The notes beneath the pieces were generated by a model that ran no database searches, was not told the DNA's origin, and saw nothing but the letters and a program-made list of their open reading frames with translations. A DNA stretch of 64,000 nt from Octadecabacter dasysiphoniae. Lineage in GTDB: Bacteria; Pseudomonadota; Alphaproteobacteria; Rhodobacterales; Rhodobacteraceae. This document shows, piece by piece, positions 7,232-15,244 of the stretch. Location: NCBI RefSeq assembly GCF_021532615.1, contig NZ_JAKGAQ010000001.1, forward strand, positions 992,001-1,056,000, given 5' to 3'. A program made the position numbers and the translations under genes. Position 1 is the first letter of the stretch. The number at the start of each line of letters is the position of its first letter.

Positions 7232-8269
7232 ATGCAGGTTCCCGCGACAACGCTTGTTCAGAGTTTGGTGGTCTTCGCTGTCTGCGCGGCCTGTGTCTGG
7301 GTCGCGGGGGCGCGGCTGGCGTATCTGGCGGATGCGCTGGCGGACCGGTTCAAACTGGCGAAATCACTGGTGGGATTGTTGTTGCTGTCGATCGCGACCT
7401 CTTTGCCCGAAGTCGCCACGACGCTGACGGCCGCACTACAGCAAGCGCGCGATCTGGTTTTGAATAACCTTTTTGGCGGGATTGCGTTGCAGACGGCGAT
7501 CCTTGCGATGTCTGATTTCTGGGCGCGAGGGCCGATCACCAATTACCCGCGCAAGGCCAATCACGCGCTTGAGGCCACGTTGCTGGTGCTTTTGCTGTCA
7601 ATCGCAATCATTGTAACCAATCTGGGTCAGACCTTTGTGATTGCGGGCGTTGGTGTCGGCAGTGTGGCCATCGCGGTGTTTTATGGCGGTGCGATCTGGT
7701 TGCTCAGGCGGTATGATGACAGCAGCGATTGGGTGCCTGTTGATCTGCCCGATCCCGATCCGCTGGCCTTTCCCGCGCCCACAGGTCTGAAAACAGCGGG
7801 AAACGCGGCCCTGATCTGGCAGGCGGGCGCGGCCTGTCTTGCCATTCTGGTCTTTGGGTTGTTGCTGGTGGTTTTTGCGGACCGGATTGCGGATCAATCG
7901 GGTCTTGGCACCGGATTCATTGGTGTGACACTGCTGGCCGGGGCAACGTCGTTGCCTGAATTGACCACCAGCATCGCGGCTGTGCGCATCGGGGCATACA
8001 CGATGGCGATTTCAAACATCTTTGGCAGCAATCTGATTATGCTCGTGCTGGTGTTTCCCGCGGACATTCTGTTTCGCGCTGGGCCAATTCTTCAGGATAC
8101 GTCGCGCACTGTCAGTCTGGCGCTTGGTTTTGGCCTTGTGGTCACGGCGATCTACCTCATCGGGTTAATCGTGCGCCGCAAGCCGCGCGTGGGGGATTTC
8201 GGGATGGATTCCGTTTTGGTGCTGGTGACGTTTCTAGGCAGCCTCGCGGCTTATTACTTTGCCCGCTAG
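7232..8269 (+). CDS. Ca2+/Na+ exchanger-like protein (CaCA family)
   Basis: A 345-residue polytopic membrane protein with about ten helices. Both alpha-repeats of the cation/Ca2+ exchanger fold are present. The first, LLLLSIATSLPEVATTLTAA, is near residue 50. The second, GVTLLAGATSLPELTTSIAA followed by ISNIFGSNLIML, is near residue 230. The S-L-P-E motif in each repeat supplies the Glu that binds the ion. It should exchange Ca2+ (or another divalent ion) against Na+ or H+. The gene converges on a P-type ATPase gene with a 36-base overlap; both proteins may control the same ion. The ribosome site is weak, and a leaderless transcript is possible. Confidence 0.85.
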   Translation: MQVPATTLVQSLVVFAVCAACVWVAGARLAYLADALADRFKLAKSLVGLLLLSIATSLPEVATTLTAALQQARDLVLNNLFGGIALQTAILAMSDFWARGPITNYPRKANHALEATLLVLLLSIAIIVTNLGQTFVIAGVGVGSVAIAVFYGGAIWLLRRYDDSSDWVPVDLPDPDPLAFPAPTGLKTAGNAALIWQAGAACLAILVFGLLLVVFADRIADQSGLGTGFIGVTLLAGATSLPELTTSIAAVRIGAYTMAISNIFGSNLIMLVLVFPADILFRAGPILQDTSRTVSLALGFGLVVTAIYLIGLIVRRKPRVGDFGMDSVLVLVTFLGSLAAYYFAR

Positions 8270-10834
8270 GGCGCGGGGGTGCATCGCTTTGAAGACCTCT
8301 GGCACAATGATGATCGGCAGCGCGAAAACAGCGATCAGCAGCCATTCATCAAGTCCGATCGGCACGGTGTGAAGCAGCATCTGCAACGGGCCCCAATAGA
8401 GCGCCAGAACCTGCGCCCCAAGTGTCACCGTAAGTGCCACCAGCAGGAACGGATTGCTGAACCACCCGATCCGCCAAGCCGTCAAATGCAGAGAGCGAAA
8501 CGCAAAGACGCTGACTTTTTCAAAGACGACCATGGCAGAAAAGGCCGTTGTGCGGGCCAGTTCTACGCCCATATCCATCAGGTGGAAAAAGATCCAAAGG
8601 CTCGACAGGCCGGTGTAGGTGCCCAGCACAAGGATGGTGACAATCCCGCGCAGCCCCAGAATGGGCGTGTCTTTTTTGCGCGGGCGTTGTTGCATCTGCT
8701 CTGGCTCTGATTTTTCGAGCCCCAAAGCCACCGCAGTCACCCCATCCGTCACGAGGTTCATCCACAAAATTTGCGTCGCGAGGAAAACGAGGGGCCCGCC
8801 AAGCGCGATGCTGATGACAAGCGCAATGACCTCACCAGCATTTGAGGACAGCAGATAACGCACAAATTTCTGTACGTTTGCGAATTGCCGCCGTCCTTCG
8901 CCAATCGCGCGGACGATGGTGGCAAAGTTGTCATCCAGAAGCACGAGATCAGACGCATCGCGCGCGACATCGGTGCCCCTGATCCCCATAGACACACCGA
9001 TGTCGGCTTGTTTGAGGGCGGGGGCGTCATTTACGCCGTCGCCAGTCATCGCCACGATCTGCCCTTGCGCCTGCAACGCAGACACAATGCGCATTTTCTG
9101 TTCGGGCTTGGTGCGCGCAAAAAGGATATCGCCGCGCAGCACATCGTCGAGTTGCCGATCGTCCAGTTTGTCCAGCGTCGCACCGATCAGATGGTGTGTG
9201 ACGCGCAGTGAAATCTGTTCTGCGATGGCCTTGGCCGTGATCGGGCTGTCGCCGGTGATCATGACGACGCGAATGCCTGCGGATTGGGCCATTGCAATGG
9301 CATCACGAACCTCTGCGCGGGGCGGGTCAATCAGGCCGACCAGCCCGAGGAACGTCATATCCTCTTCGATGATTTGGTGATCTGACGTGCTGCGTTGCGC
9401 GAACCCCATGACCCGAAGACCGCTTTGGGCGAGCTGCGCATAGGCGTCTTGGATGCGCGTTTGGTCTGCCTTTGTCAGCGGACGAGTGCCAGATTGCGCC
9501 ATCACATGGGTACAGATATCCAATATCCGTTCCGGCGCGCCTTTGGTCAGGATTTCGGCCGTTGTACCGGACTGATACACGACAGACATCCGCTTGCGGG
9601 TGCTGCTGAAGGGACGTTCTGCCAGCAGGTTGCGTTCTTGTGGCAACGCGCACCACCCTTTGTAGCCCAGCGTGATCAACGCGCCCTCGGTCGGTGCGCC
9701 GACCATGTGCCAGACGTCACCGTCGCGGTTAAGGCGTGCATGGCTGCAATATAATCCGGTCCTTAGAAGTGCGCGAAGCACCGGATCATCGCCCGCCCTC
9801 ATGCGTTCACCATCAAATTCGATATGCCCGGCTGGATCATAGCCCGTGCCGGTGACGTCATAACATCGACCCAGCGTCCATATCTGCGTCGCTGTCATCT
9901 TGTTTTCTGTCAGCGTGCCGGTTTTGTCGGTGCAAATCACTGATGCAGCGCCAAGTGTTTCGACCGCCTGTAATCGCCGTGCCAGTGCGTTTTGGCGCAC
10001 CATCGCGGTGGCCCCCAAAGCCAAGGTGATCGTCACGACAGCGGGCAAGCCTTCGGGAACCATTGCAACTGACAAGGATAGGCCAGTCATCACCATCTCG
10101 GTCAGATCACGGCCCAGCCAGATACCAAGGCCTGCAACGCCACCTGCAACCAAGAGCGCGGCAATCCCGAGTTGGCGGGCCAGATGCCCCAATTTGTTCT
10201 GTAGATTGGTGGTTTTTGTTCCGACTGATCCTGTCAGATGCGCGATTTTACCGAATTCTGTCGCAGCGCCTGTCGCTGAAACCCGTGCCTCTGCCCGCCC
10301 AGCGGTGACAGAGGTTCCTGCGAAGACGTCGCCGCTTTGGCCTGGATGCCCTTTGGCGAGGGGCACGGATTCCCCTGTCAAAACGCTCTCATCCACGAAC
10401 AAATCTGCTGCACGCAGCACGTTGGCATCCGCCGCGATCTTGGTGCCGGGTGTCAGGATAAGGATATCGCCGGGGACAACGTCTTTGGCCGCGATGACGT
10501 GTTCGCGCCCGTCCCGCAGGACCATCGCCTGCGGGGACAGCATCTTGCGTAGCGCGCTCAACGCTGTTTCGGCTTTCCATTCTTGTACAAAGCCAAGGCC
10601 CGCATTCAGCAAAACGACCATACCAATCGCAAGCGCATCCACCCGTTCCCCAAGCGAAAGGGCAACAACCGCAGCGATGATCAGGATCAGCACAAGAAAA
10701 CTGGAGAACTGTCGCAACAGCACGCGCAAGGGGCCGGGTTGTTTCACCGCAGGCAATTCGTTCCAGCCATGTGCATGTCGCGATGCCAGAACTTCGGCTT
10801 CGGTCAGACCCGATTGAAGAAATGTATCAGCCAT
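8234..10834 (-). CDS. P-type cation-transporting ATPase, P2 (Ca2+-type)
   Basis: An 866-residue ion pump. In order: an N-terminal cation-ATPase domain; TGES at 153-156 (actuator); MVPEGLP near 258-264 in helix M4 (the ion site in P2 pumps); the phosphorylated D303 in CTDKTGTLTE; a nucleotide-binding domain with KGAPE; TGDGVNDAPALKQADIG in the hinge; and four to six C-terminal helices. The build is that of SERCA/PMA1-like P2 ATPases and of mycobacterial CtpF, a DosR-controlled pump. The ATG at 10834 follows GAAAGGGG. The near-consensus FNR box at 10893-10906 lies 59 bases upstream. The transported ion is not proven by sequence; Ca2+ is most likely. Confidence 0.9.
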   Translation of the reverse strand: MADTFLQSGLTEAEVLASRHAHGWNELPAVKQPGPLRVLLRQFSSFLVLILIIAAVVALSLGERVDALAIGMVVLLNAGLGFVQEWKAETALSALRKMLSPQAMVLRDGREHVIAAKDVVPGDILILTPGTKIAADANVLRAADLFVDESVLTGESVPLAKGHPGQSGDVFAGTSVTAGRAEARVSATGAATEFGKIAHLTGSVGTKTTNLQNKLGHLARQLGIAALLVAGGVAGLGIWLGRDLTEMVMTGLSLSVAMVPEGLPAVVTITLALGATAMVRQNALARRLQAVETLGAASVICTDKTGTLTENKMTATQIWTLGRCYDVTGTGYDPAGHIEFDGERMRAGDDPVLRALLRTGLYCSHARLNRDGDVWHMVGAPTEGALITLGYKGWCALPQERNLLAERPFSSTRKRMSVVYQSGTTAEILTKGAPERILDICTHVMAQSGTRPLTKADQTRIQDAYAQLAQSGLRVMGFAQRSTSDHQIIEEDMTFLGLVGLIDPPRAEVRDAIAMAQSAGIRVVMITGDSPITAKAIAEQISLRVTHHLIGATLDKLDDRQLDDVLRGDILFARTKPEQKMRIVSALQAQGQIVAMTGDGVNDAPALKQADIGVSMGIRGTDVARDASDLVLLDDNFATIVRAIGEGRRQFANVQKFVRYLLSSNAGEVIALVISIALGGPLVFLATQILWMNLVTDGVTAVALGLEKSEPEQMQQRPRKKDTPILGLRGIVTILVLGTYTGLSSLWIFFHLMDMGVELARTTAFSAMVVFEKVSVFAFRSLHLTAWRIGWFSNPFLLVALTVTLGAQVLALYWGPLQMLLHTVPIGLDEWLLIAVFALPIIIVPEVFKAMHPRALAGKVISREAA

Positions 10835-10892
10835 CAAGCCCCTTTCGCGGACGAAGTTTCGCTTTGGTATATGTGGCGAAGGGCCAAGCCTA

Positions 10893-10906
10893 TTGAGCTA
10901 GATCAA
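10893..10906. promoter_or_regulatory. FNR-type box between the P-type ATPase and phasin-like genes
   Basis: TTGAGCTAGATCAA has one mismatch to TTGAT-N4-ATCAA. Its centre is 65.5 bases from the ATPase start and 67.5 from the phasin-like start, so it can serve both divergent genes. Confidence 0.65.
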
Positions 10907-10966
10907 AGGCAGCGGCGCACAGCAGGTTAAAGTGAGCGCATGTCACCGCAAACCGGAGAATGAAAC

Positions 10967-11308
10967 ATGGCCAACAAATCAACAGCGCAGGACACGACAC
11001 AGACCGACGCCAAGGCGCCTGTCAAAACGATGCCGCAGCTACAAGACACCGCATTAAGCAACATGATGGGTATGGGAACCTTTTGGATTGAAGCCGTCAG
11101 CGAGATGAGCGCCGAGGTGGTGCAATTTGTTGCGGAACGTATCAAGGAGGACGTAAAGACCCAGCACGAGATTTTGCATTGCCGCAACGCCGCTGATCTT
11201 CAGCATATTCAGGCGCAATTCCTTCAAAAGGCCATGGACCAGTATCAGGCGGAAACCGGAAAATTGGTTGAAATGGGCACAAATGCATTCGCGTCGAAAA
11301 CGAGTTGA
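10967..11308 (+). CDS. Phasin-family protein
   Basis: A 113-residue soluble, largely helical protein. The region from about residue 30 to 108 has the phasin pattern: FWIEAVSEMSAEVVQFVAER, then a Lys/Glu-rich helix, then the typical LQHIQAQFLQKAMDQYQAET end. Phasins coat polyhydroxyalkanoate granules, and some act as chaperone-like stress proteins. No PHA synthase gene is in the window. The divergent FNR-type box predicts induction at low oxygen, when PHA tends to be stored. The start is clear, with GGAGA before the ATG. Confidence 0.75.
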   Translation: MANKSTAQDTTQTDAKAPVKTMPQLQDTALSNMMGMGTFWIEAVSEMSAEVVQFVAERIKEDVKTQHEILHCRNAADLQHIQAQFLQKAMDQYQAETGKLVEMGTNAFASKTS

Positions 11309-11660
11309 CCCGCGGGAATATCAAAAATCCTATCCGATAGGCACGGCCGTCTTGCCCGTGTCTTTGATGGAATTTGACTAGGTGGCCGCGCCGCACAAAG
11401 GCATGTCGAGGAACGACGGGATAAAAGGGCCGGCACGGATGCTATGTTGATACCGGCATGCAGGTCTTGGGCCAGCGTTTGGTCACGCGCAGACAGGCCT
11501 GACCGTGCAGACAGCGCGGTGCAAAGATCACTTGAAACTTGGACAGGGGGCCCTCCGTTTGTCTTGCAAATGCTGCCACCCGGATGGCGATGACCGTTTG
11601 ACAAAAATCAAAGGTCGCCAATCGCTTGAAGGGTAGAATAGCCACAAAACAGGATGAGAA
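11309..11660. other. Gene-free gap of 352 bases before the second Crp/Fnr gene
   Basis: No convincing reading frame is seen on either strand. The only recognised signal is the FNR-type box at 11598-11611. The first part has a small imperfect inverted repeat (CACGG...CCGTG near 11341-11361) that could end the phasin transcript, but it has no T tract. Confidence 0.5.
11598..11611. promoter_or_regulatory. FNR-type box upstream of the second Crp/Fnr gene
   Basis: TTGACAAAAATCAA has one mismatch to TTGAT-N4-ATCAA. Its centre is 56.5 bases before the start at 11661. This would place the second regulator below FixK in a cascade. Confidence 0.55.
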
Positions 11661-12329
11661 ATGCTTAAGAACCTGACATGGCGTCACAAATTTCCGGGCC
11701 TTACGGGCCTTTCGGAAACCGTTTCTAACCTGCTTGACCTTCGGGCTGTCGCGACGACTTTGAAGAAGGGCGCGGTGATCTTTGGGCCAGGCAGCCCCGC
11801 CGAGAGCCTTTTGCTGTTGGTATCGGGCACAGTGCGTGTTCAGCAGCTTTCCAAAACGGGGCGCGAAATTGTTCTCTACCGCGTGCAGGCGGGGGAAAGT
11901 TGTGTGCTGACCACCGCATGTCTTTTGGCTTTTGAAGATTATTCCGCTGAGGGGATCGCGGAAACCGACGTCGAAGCGATCCTGATCCCACGCGACACGT
12001 TTGACGAACTGATGTCTGTTTCCAAAGAATTCCGCGCCTTTGTGTTTGAGGCATATTCAAAACGGATCACCGATCTTTTCATGGTTATCGAAGAGATATG
12101 TTTTAAGCGCATGGATATTCGCGTGGCCCAAAAACTGCTGGAATTGCAGGATGACCAGAATAGGCTGCACCTGACGCACCAACAGATGGCCATAGAATTG
12201 GGCACCGCGCGTGAGGTCATTTCGCGGCAGTTGAAAGAATTCGAACGACGCGGCTGGCTGACGTTGCACCGCAGTGAGATTGAGCTGCTCAATGGTGCTG
12301 CAATCAAACGTTTGGCTGACGCTTTGTGA
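11661..12329 (+). CDS. Crp/Fnr-family transcription regulator
   Basis: A 222-residue regulator with a cNMP-like beta roll (about 30-120, including AVIFGPGSPAESLLLLVSGT) and a winged helix with recognition region LTHQQMAIELGTAREVISRQLKEFERRGW. The E-x-x-S-R pattern is kept. Two cysteines (in ESCVLTTACLL) lie in the beta roll and one (EEICFKR) in the dimer helix; they could bind a ligand or metal, but this is not a classical FNR cluster. The next gene, a DUF2892 membrane protein, is preceded by a TGTGA-N5-TCACA palindrome that this regulator may bind. Such pairs often respond to nitric oxide, sulfide or redox signals; the signal here is unknown. Confidence 0.8.
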   Translation: MLKNLTWRHKFPGLTGLSETVSNLLDLRAVATTLKKGAVIFGPGSPAESLLLLVSGTVRVQQLSKTGREIVLYRVQAGESCVLTTACLLAFEDYSAEGIAETDVEAILIPRDTFDELMSVSKEFRAFVFEAYSKRITDLFMVIEEICFKRMDIRVAQKLLELQDDQNRLHLTHQQMAIELGTAREVISRQLKEFERRGWLTLHRSEIELLNGAAIKRLADAL

Positions 12330-12343
12330 CGGTGTGGATGTCT

Positions 12344-12358
12344 TGTGACTTAATCACA
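12344..12358. promoter_or_regulatory. Palindrome TGTGACTTAATCACA before the DUF2892 gene
   Basis: Two TGTGA arms face each other with a 5-base spacer, one base shorter than the E. coli CRP site. The centre is 65 bases before the DUF2892 start, the same spacing as the FNR-type boxes in this island. It is a candidate operator for the upstream Crp/Fnr protein. Confidence 0.45.
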
Positions 12359-12415
12359 GACCCGCGTGCCGTTGATCGTGCATGTGAAAACTGAAACCCA
12401 AGAAAGGACGACAAC

Positions 12416-12628
12416 ATGACCGCTAACCTCGGACTTCCCGACCGACTGATCAGAGCAATCATTGGGCTTGCCCTTTTCCTGCTGCCGCTGCTGAACGTCC
12501 CTACGATCTGGTCCAGCGCCACGCTGGCCTATGGCAGTATGGCGATTGGATTGATCCTTGTGCTGACTGCTCTGTTTCGGTTTTGCCCGCTTTACCGGAT
12601 TTTCGGCATCTCAACCTGCAAGCTTTGA
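12416..12628 (+). CDS. DUF2892 (YgaP-type) small inner-membrane protein
   Basis: A 70-residue protein with two hydrophobic helices (about 12-30 and 36-54). It has the family pattern LPDRLIRAIIGLALFLLPLL at the N-terminus and the C-terminal CPLYRIFGISTC, with two cysteines. Homologues occur alone or fused to rhodanese domains, as in YgaP, and are linked to sulfur or thiol metabolism. AAGGACGACAAC precedes the ATG. The gene follows a Crp/Fnr gene by 86 bases and has its own palindrome. A strong hairpin lies just downstream. Confidence 0.85.
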   Translation: MTANLGLPDRLIRAIIGLALFLLPLLNVPTIWSSATLAYGSMAIGLILVLTALFRFCPLYRIFGISTCKL

Positions 12629-12658
12629 GCGGCGGTGACATCTTGCACACCATTTGGC

Positions 12659-12688
12659 GTCTGCCGCGCGCTTTGGCGTGCGGCGGAC
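12659..12688 (+). terminator. Strong hairpin after the DUF2892 gene
   Basis: A 13-base-pair stem (two G-U pairs) with a TTTG loop lies 30 bases after the DUF2892 stop. No T tract follows, so it may be an attenuating or Rho-assisted end. It separates the oxygen island from the next locus. Confidence 0.5.
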
Positions 12689-12832
12689 GAGTAGGGCGAG
12701 GCCATATTTCGGGTGCCTCTGCGCGTCACGGCCAAAAGAGTTGATCCCCACCTGAAACCACGTCACGATGGCGCAGGTCACGTGGTATTTTGACGTGTGG
12801 TCGCGTGGCACGCGCATTTTCAGAGGTCCAAT

Positions 12833-13228
12833 TTGAGCTTTTTTGCATATTTCATAAGCTGTGTGAAAGACGACGTGCTGATCCAAGTCAATTGGGGGTT
12901 GAACACGGTCCGCTTGAACAACGCTTCAGAGGTCAGTGATGGGCCGAAATGGACAACGCTGACTTATTCATCACCCGCCACAAAATTCGAGATCGGGGCC
13001 AATGGCGCGAAGGATATTGTGTCATGGAACGCCAGTTATACCAATGTATTCCAGTTCAGTATGCTGAATAGCGCAGCGCCCCTACAGTATGAGGTGGTGA
13101 TTTCCAGCGGCGGATTGGACTATTACTTTTTCATTCTGGGTGACACTTTGGTCGGGCAAAACCAGGCCGGGCACGGCGGTGGTATTACGATCGATAAAGT
13201 CGGGATCAAGAAGGTGTCTTTGCAATGA
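12833..13228 (+). CDS. Small protein 1 of a five-member family (LVGQN motif), unknown function
   Basis: A 131-residue protein that I do not recognise. The TTG start at 12833 was chosen because AGAGG precedes it and it gives MSFFAYFISCVKDDVLIQVN, which aligns with the small protein at 14367 (MSNVYFGNCVFDDVLVNIN). The C-terminal LDYYFFILGDTLVGQNQAG is the family signature, followed by GGGITID. No signal peptide or membrane helix is evident; alternating hydrophobic residues suggest a small beta sandwich. It is the first of five tandem relatives that lead into a giant gene on the same strand. Confidence 0.7.
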   Translation: MSFFAYFISCVKDDVLIQVNWGLNTVRLNNASEVSDGPKWTTLTYSSPATKFEIGANGAKDIVSWNASYTNVFQFSMLNSAAPLQYEVVISSGGLDYYFFILGDTLVGQNQAGHGGGITIDKVGIKKVSLQ

Positions 13229-13370
13229 TTTCACGACCCCGAGGCCGCGAAAAAATAAAAGAAGCTTGATCTGAAGGCGCGTTCGGGCAATCGTTCTTGC
13301 AAGCGGCCGGTTATTTTCTGCCTGTCGAATGAACCGTTGTGCGCAGCGGTTTACACATAAGGTCCTCAAT

Positions 13371-13838
13371 ATGGCTATCATACATTTTTGCAATTGTGTC
13401 GGGCAGCCGATCGAACTTGTCTTGAATTCGCAGGACGTGGCAGAAGTTGTGCAAGCAGGGGCCATCACCCCTGAAACAGGTGAATTGTCATTGCCCATGT
13501 GGAGCATTGAAGCCGCGCCAGCACCCGTGTCGGACGGGGTCTTATTTTCTCAATATGATAAGAACGTTTTGACGGTGGTGACGCCGCTTCCAACAGTGAA
13601 TTTGTACGACATTGAATTGACGTCTGAAATGCGCAACCAGGATTTGTATTTTTACGTTTTTCCCCGCACCTTGGTTGGCCAGAATGCCCAGGGTGAAACC
13701 AAAGGTATTTCGATTGATTTACACACCAAAGTGCGCCGCCAGGTTCAAGGCGCACAGGTGAATGAAGGTCTGGGCGCTTTGCCGGAATTGAATTTTGGAT
13801 CTCATATTTTGAATGAACTGAAAAGTGACACAGACTAG
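13371..13838 (+). CDS. Small protein 2 of the LVGQN family, unknown function
   Basis: A 155-residue protein starting MAIIHFCNCVGQPIELVLN, preceded by AAGG. The core ends in QDLYFYVFPRTLVGQNAQG followed by GISID, the family signature. It differs from its relatives by a tail of about 40 residues (RRQVQGAQVNEGLGALPELN and beyond) that might contact a partner. No signal peptide or membrane segment. It belongs to a run of five small genes read in the same direction as the giant gene. Confidence 0.72.
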   Translation: MAIIHFCNCVGQPIELVLNSQDVAEVVQAGAITPETGELSLPMWSIEAAPAPVSDGVLFSQYDKNVLTVVTPLPTVNLYDIELTSEMRNQDLYFYVFPRTLVGQNAQGETKGISIDLHTKVRRQVQGAQVNEGLGALPELNFGSHILNELKSDTD

Positions 13839-13868
13839 TCACAGACCATCCAGTGAGGATTGAATTTT

Positions 13869-14225
13869 ATGTCGCAACTGTATTTGTACAACTGGACGCC
13901 AACGCCCGTGTACGTCAGACTGAATGGGTTGGACGGCATTCCGGGCGGTCCAATAAAGGGCTCTGTCCAAAAATACAGCTATTATCCATTTAGCACACAA
14001 TTACCCCGTGATTTGACCGAAACAAAGCCGGACGAGAGCATTTGGGGTAAACTGAATGACCTGACCCTGACATGGGGGGATCGGGAGGGATCCGATGATT
14101 ATCGCGATTTGTCCGACCCCACCGGCGATGCAGCACGCGACCTCTATTTGTGGATCATGATCGGCCAAGTGATGTTTTCGCAGGGCAACACATGGCTGCG
14201 AAAAAACAACCCTAGCGTGCAGTAG
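13869..14225 (+). CDS. Small protein 3, divergent member of the LVGQN family
   Basis: A 118-residue protein starting MSQLYLYNWTPTPVYVRLNG; the ATG follows GAGG. The C-terminal RDLYLWIMIGQVMFSQGN sits where the relatives have DLYFYIFxxxLVGQN, so the signature is only partly kept. The middle is acidic and rich in Asp (LTWGDREGSDDYRDLSD). No export signal. Membership rests on position, size, the N-terminal aromatic strand and the DLY motif, and is less sure than for its neighbours. Confidence 0.65.
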   Translation: MSQLYLYNWTPTPVYVRLNGLDGIPGGPIKGSVQKYSYYPFSTQLPRDLTETKPDESIWGKLNDLTLTWGDREGSDDYRDLSDPTGDAARDLYLWIMIGQVMFSQGNTWLRKNNPSVQ

Positions 14226-14366
14226 GGCGCGTAACGTACAGCGAATTTTCAAACTTAGATACTGTTTTTATTGAACATAATTTTCTACTTATGAGCGAAA
14301 ATATTAGAGACTCTTCGCGCGCGAGTCGTTAAGATTACCCTTAGGTCAACTGAAAGGGACTTTATT

Positions 14367-14738
14367 ATGTCGAACGTATATTTTGGTAACTGTGTTTTTG
14401 ATGATGTTTTGGTGAATATCAACAGCTCGCTTGAGCCTGTCCGCGTGCACCCACGCTCTGTTGTGAATGGTCCAGATGGTGCCGTGATTACCATCCCCGC
14501 ATCCATGGTGCCGAGTTCGGCCAACCGTACCAAGGGTACATTTGGAACTGGTGGGGGCACGCAGAATACCAACCGCGTGCAATTGACGTTCGCATCTGGC
14601 GATGAACCACAAGCCTATGATGTCACAACGACGGACCAGCAAGGTTTGGATCTTTATTTCTATATCTTTGATGGCGCGTTGGTGGGGCAAAACCAGCAGG
14701 GTTTGTCCACGGGTATTCAAATCGATCAGGTTAAGTGA
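14367..14738 (+). CDS. Small protein 4 of the LVGQN family, unknown function
   Basis: A 123-residue protein and the clearest family member: N-terminal MSNVYFGNCVFDDVLVNIN and C-terminal LDLYFYIFDGALVGQNQQG followed by GIQIDQ. AAAGGGA stands 8 bases before the ATG. No signal peptide, no membrane helix, no Cys pairs. The middle is rich in Thr, Ser and Gly. An upstream gap of 141 bases is AT-rich and could hold an internal promoter. Confidence 0.73.
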   Translation: MSNVYFGNCVFDDVLVNINSSLEPVRVHPRSVVNGPDGAVITIPASMVPSSANRTKGTFGTGGGTQNTNRVQLTFASGDEPQAYDVTTTDQQGLDLYFYIFDGALVGQNQQGLSTGIQIDQVK

Positions 14739-14863
14739 CGCCTTGACTGTCTGACCGCGTTGCGGGCGGACACGACGATATTTTGAAAATTGAATTTGGT
14801 GATGGCCTGCTTAAGTGGGCCGTCTCCTGCTGCCCAAATTTTGAATAAATTGCGGGGGTTATT

Positions 14864-15205
14864 ATGTCTCATGCCTATTTCCAAAGCGCTCTGGCGTTGC
14901 CGGGGTCGACCGGGGCTTCGGTGTCCTTGAATGGTGGGCAGGCGCGCCTTTTGCAGGGTTTGGTACCCGGAACCACGCCCGAATTTGTCTCTTACGATGT
15001 CGGACCAAACAAAGATGTAAATGTGTTGGGGCTGACGGACGAAAATACCGTCGTAATTACCACCACAGGAACGGATTCAATTTCCTGGAGTGTCAAGGTG
15101 ACGGGAATAGACGGATTTAACGATATCCAGTTTTTGGTTTTTGAAAACAAGTTGGTTGGCCGACAAGGGCCAAAAATCGACGGCTTTGACATCACAAAAA
15201 ACTAA
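14864..15205 (+). CDS. Small protein 5 of the LVGQN family, unknown function
   Basis: A 113-residue protein starting MSHAYFQSALALPGSTGASV after a GGGGG ribosome site. The C-terminal NDIQFLVFENKLVGRQGPK keeps the position and part of the signature (LVGRQ instead of LVGQN). Alternating beta-strand character throughout (TVVITTTGTDSISWSVKVTG). It ends 39 bases before the giant gene and should be co-transcribed with it. Confidence 0.7.
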   Translation: MSHAYFQSALALPGSTGASVSLNGGQARLLQGLVPGTTPEFVSYDVGPNKDVNVLGLTDENTVVITTTGTDSISWSVKVTGIDGFNDIQFLVFENKLVGRQGPKIDGFDITKN

Positions 15206-15244
15206 CGCGCGTTGAAAATTGCGTTAAACTCAAAGGAATATTCT

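Noticed and set aside
12833..15205. Small proteins as PixA/AidA inclusion-body proteins
   Set aside because: Size is slightly similar, but the characteristic motifs of that family could not be matched; the LVGQN signature is different.
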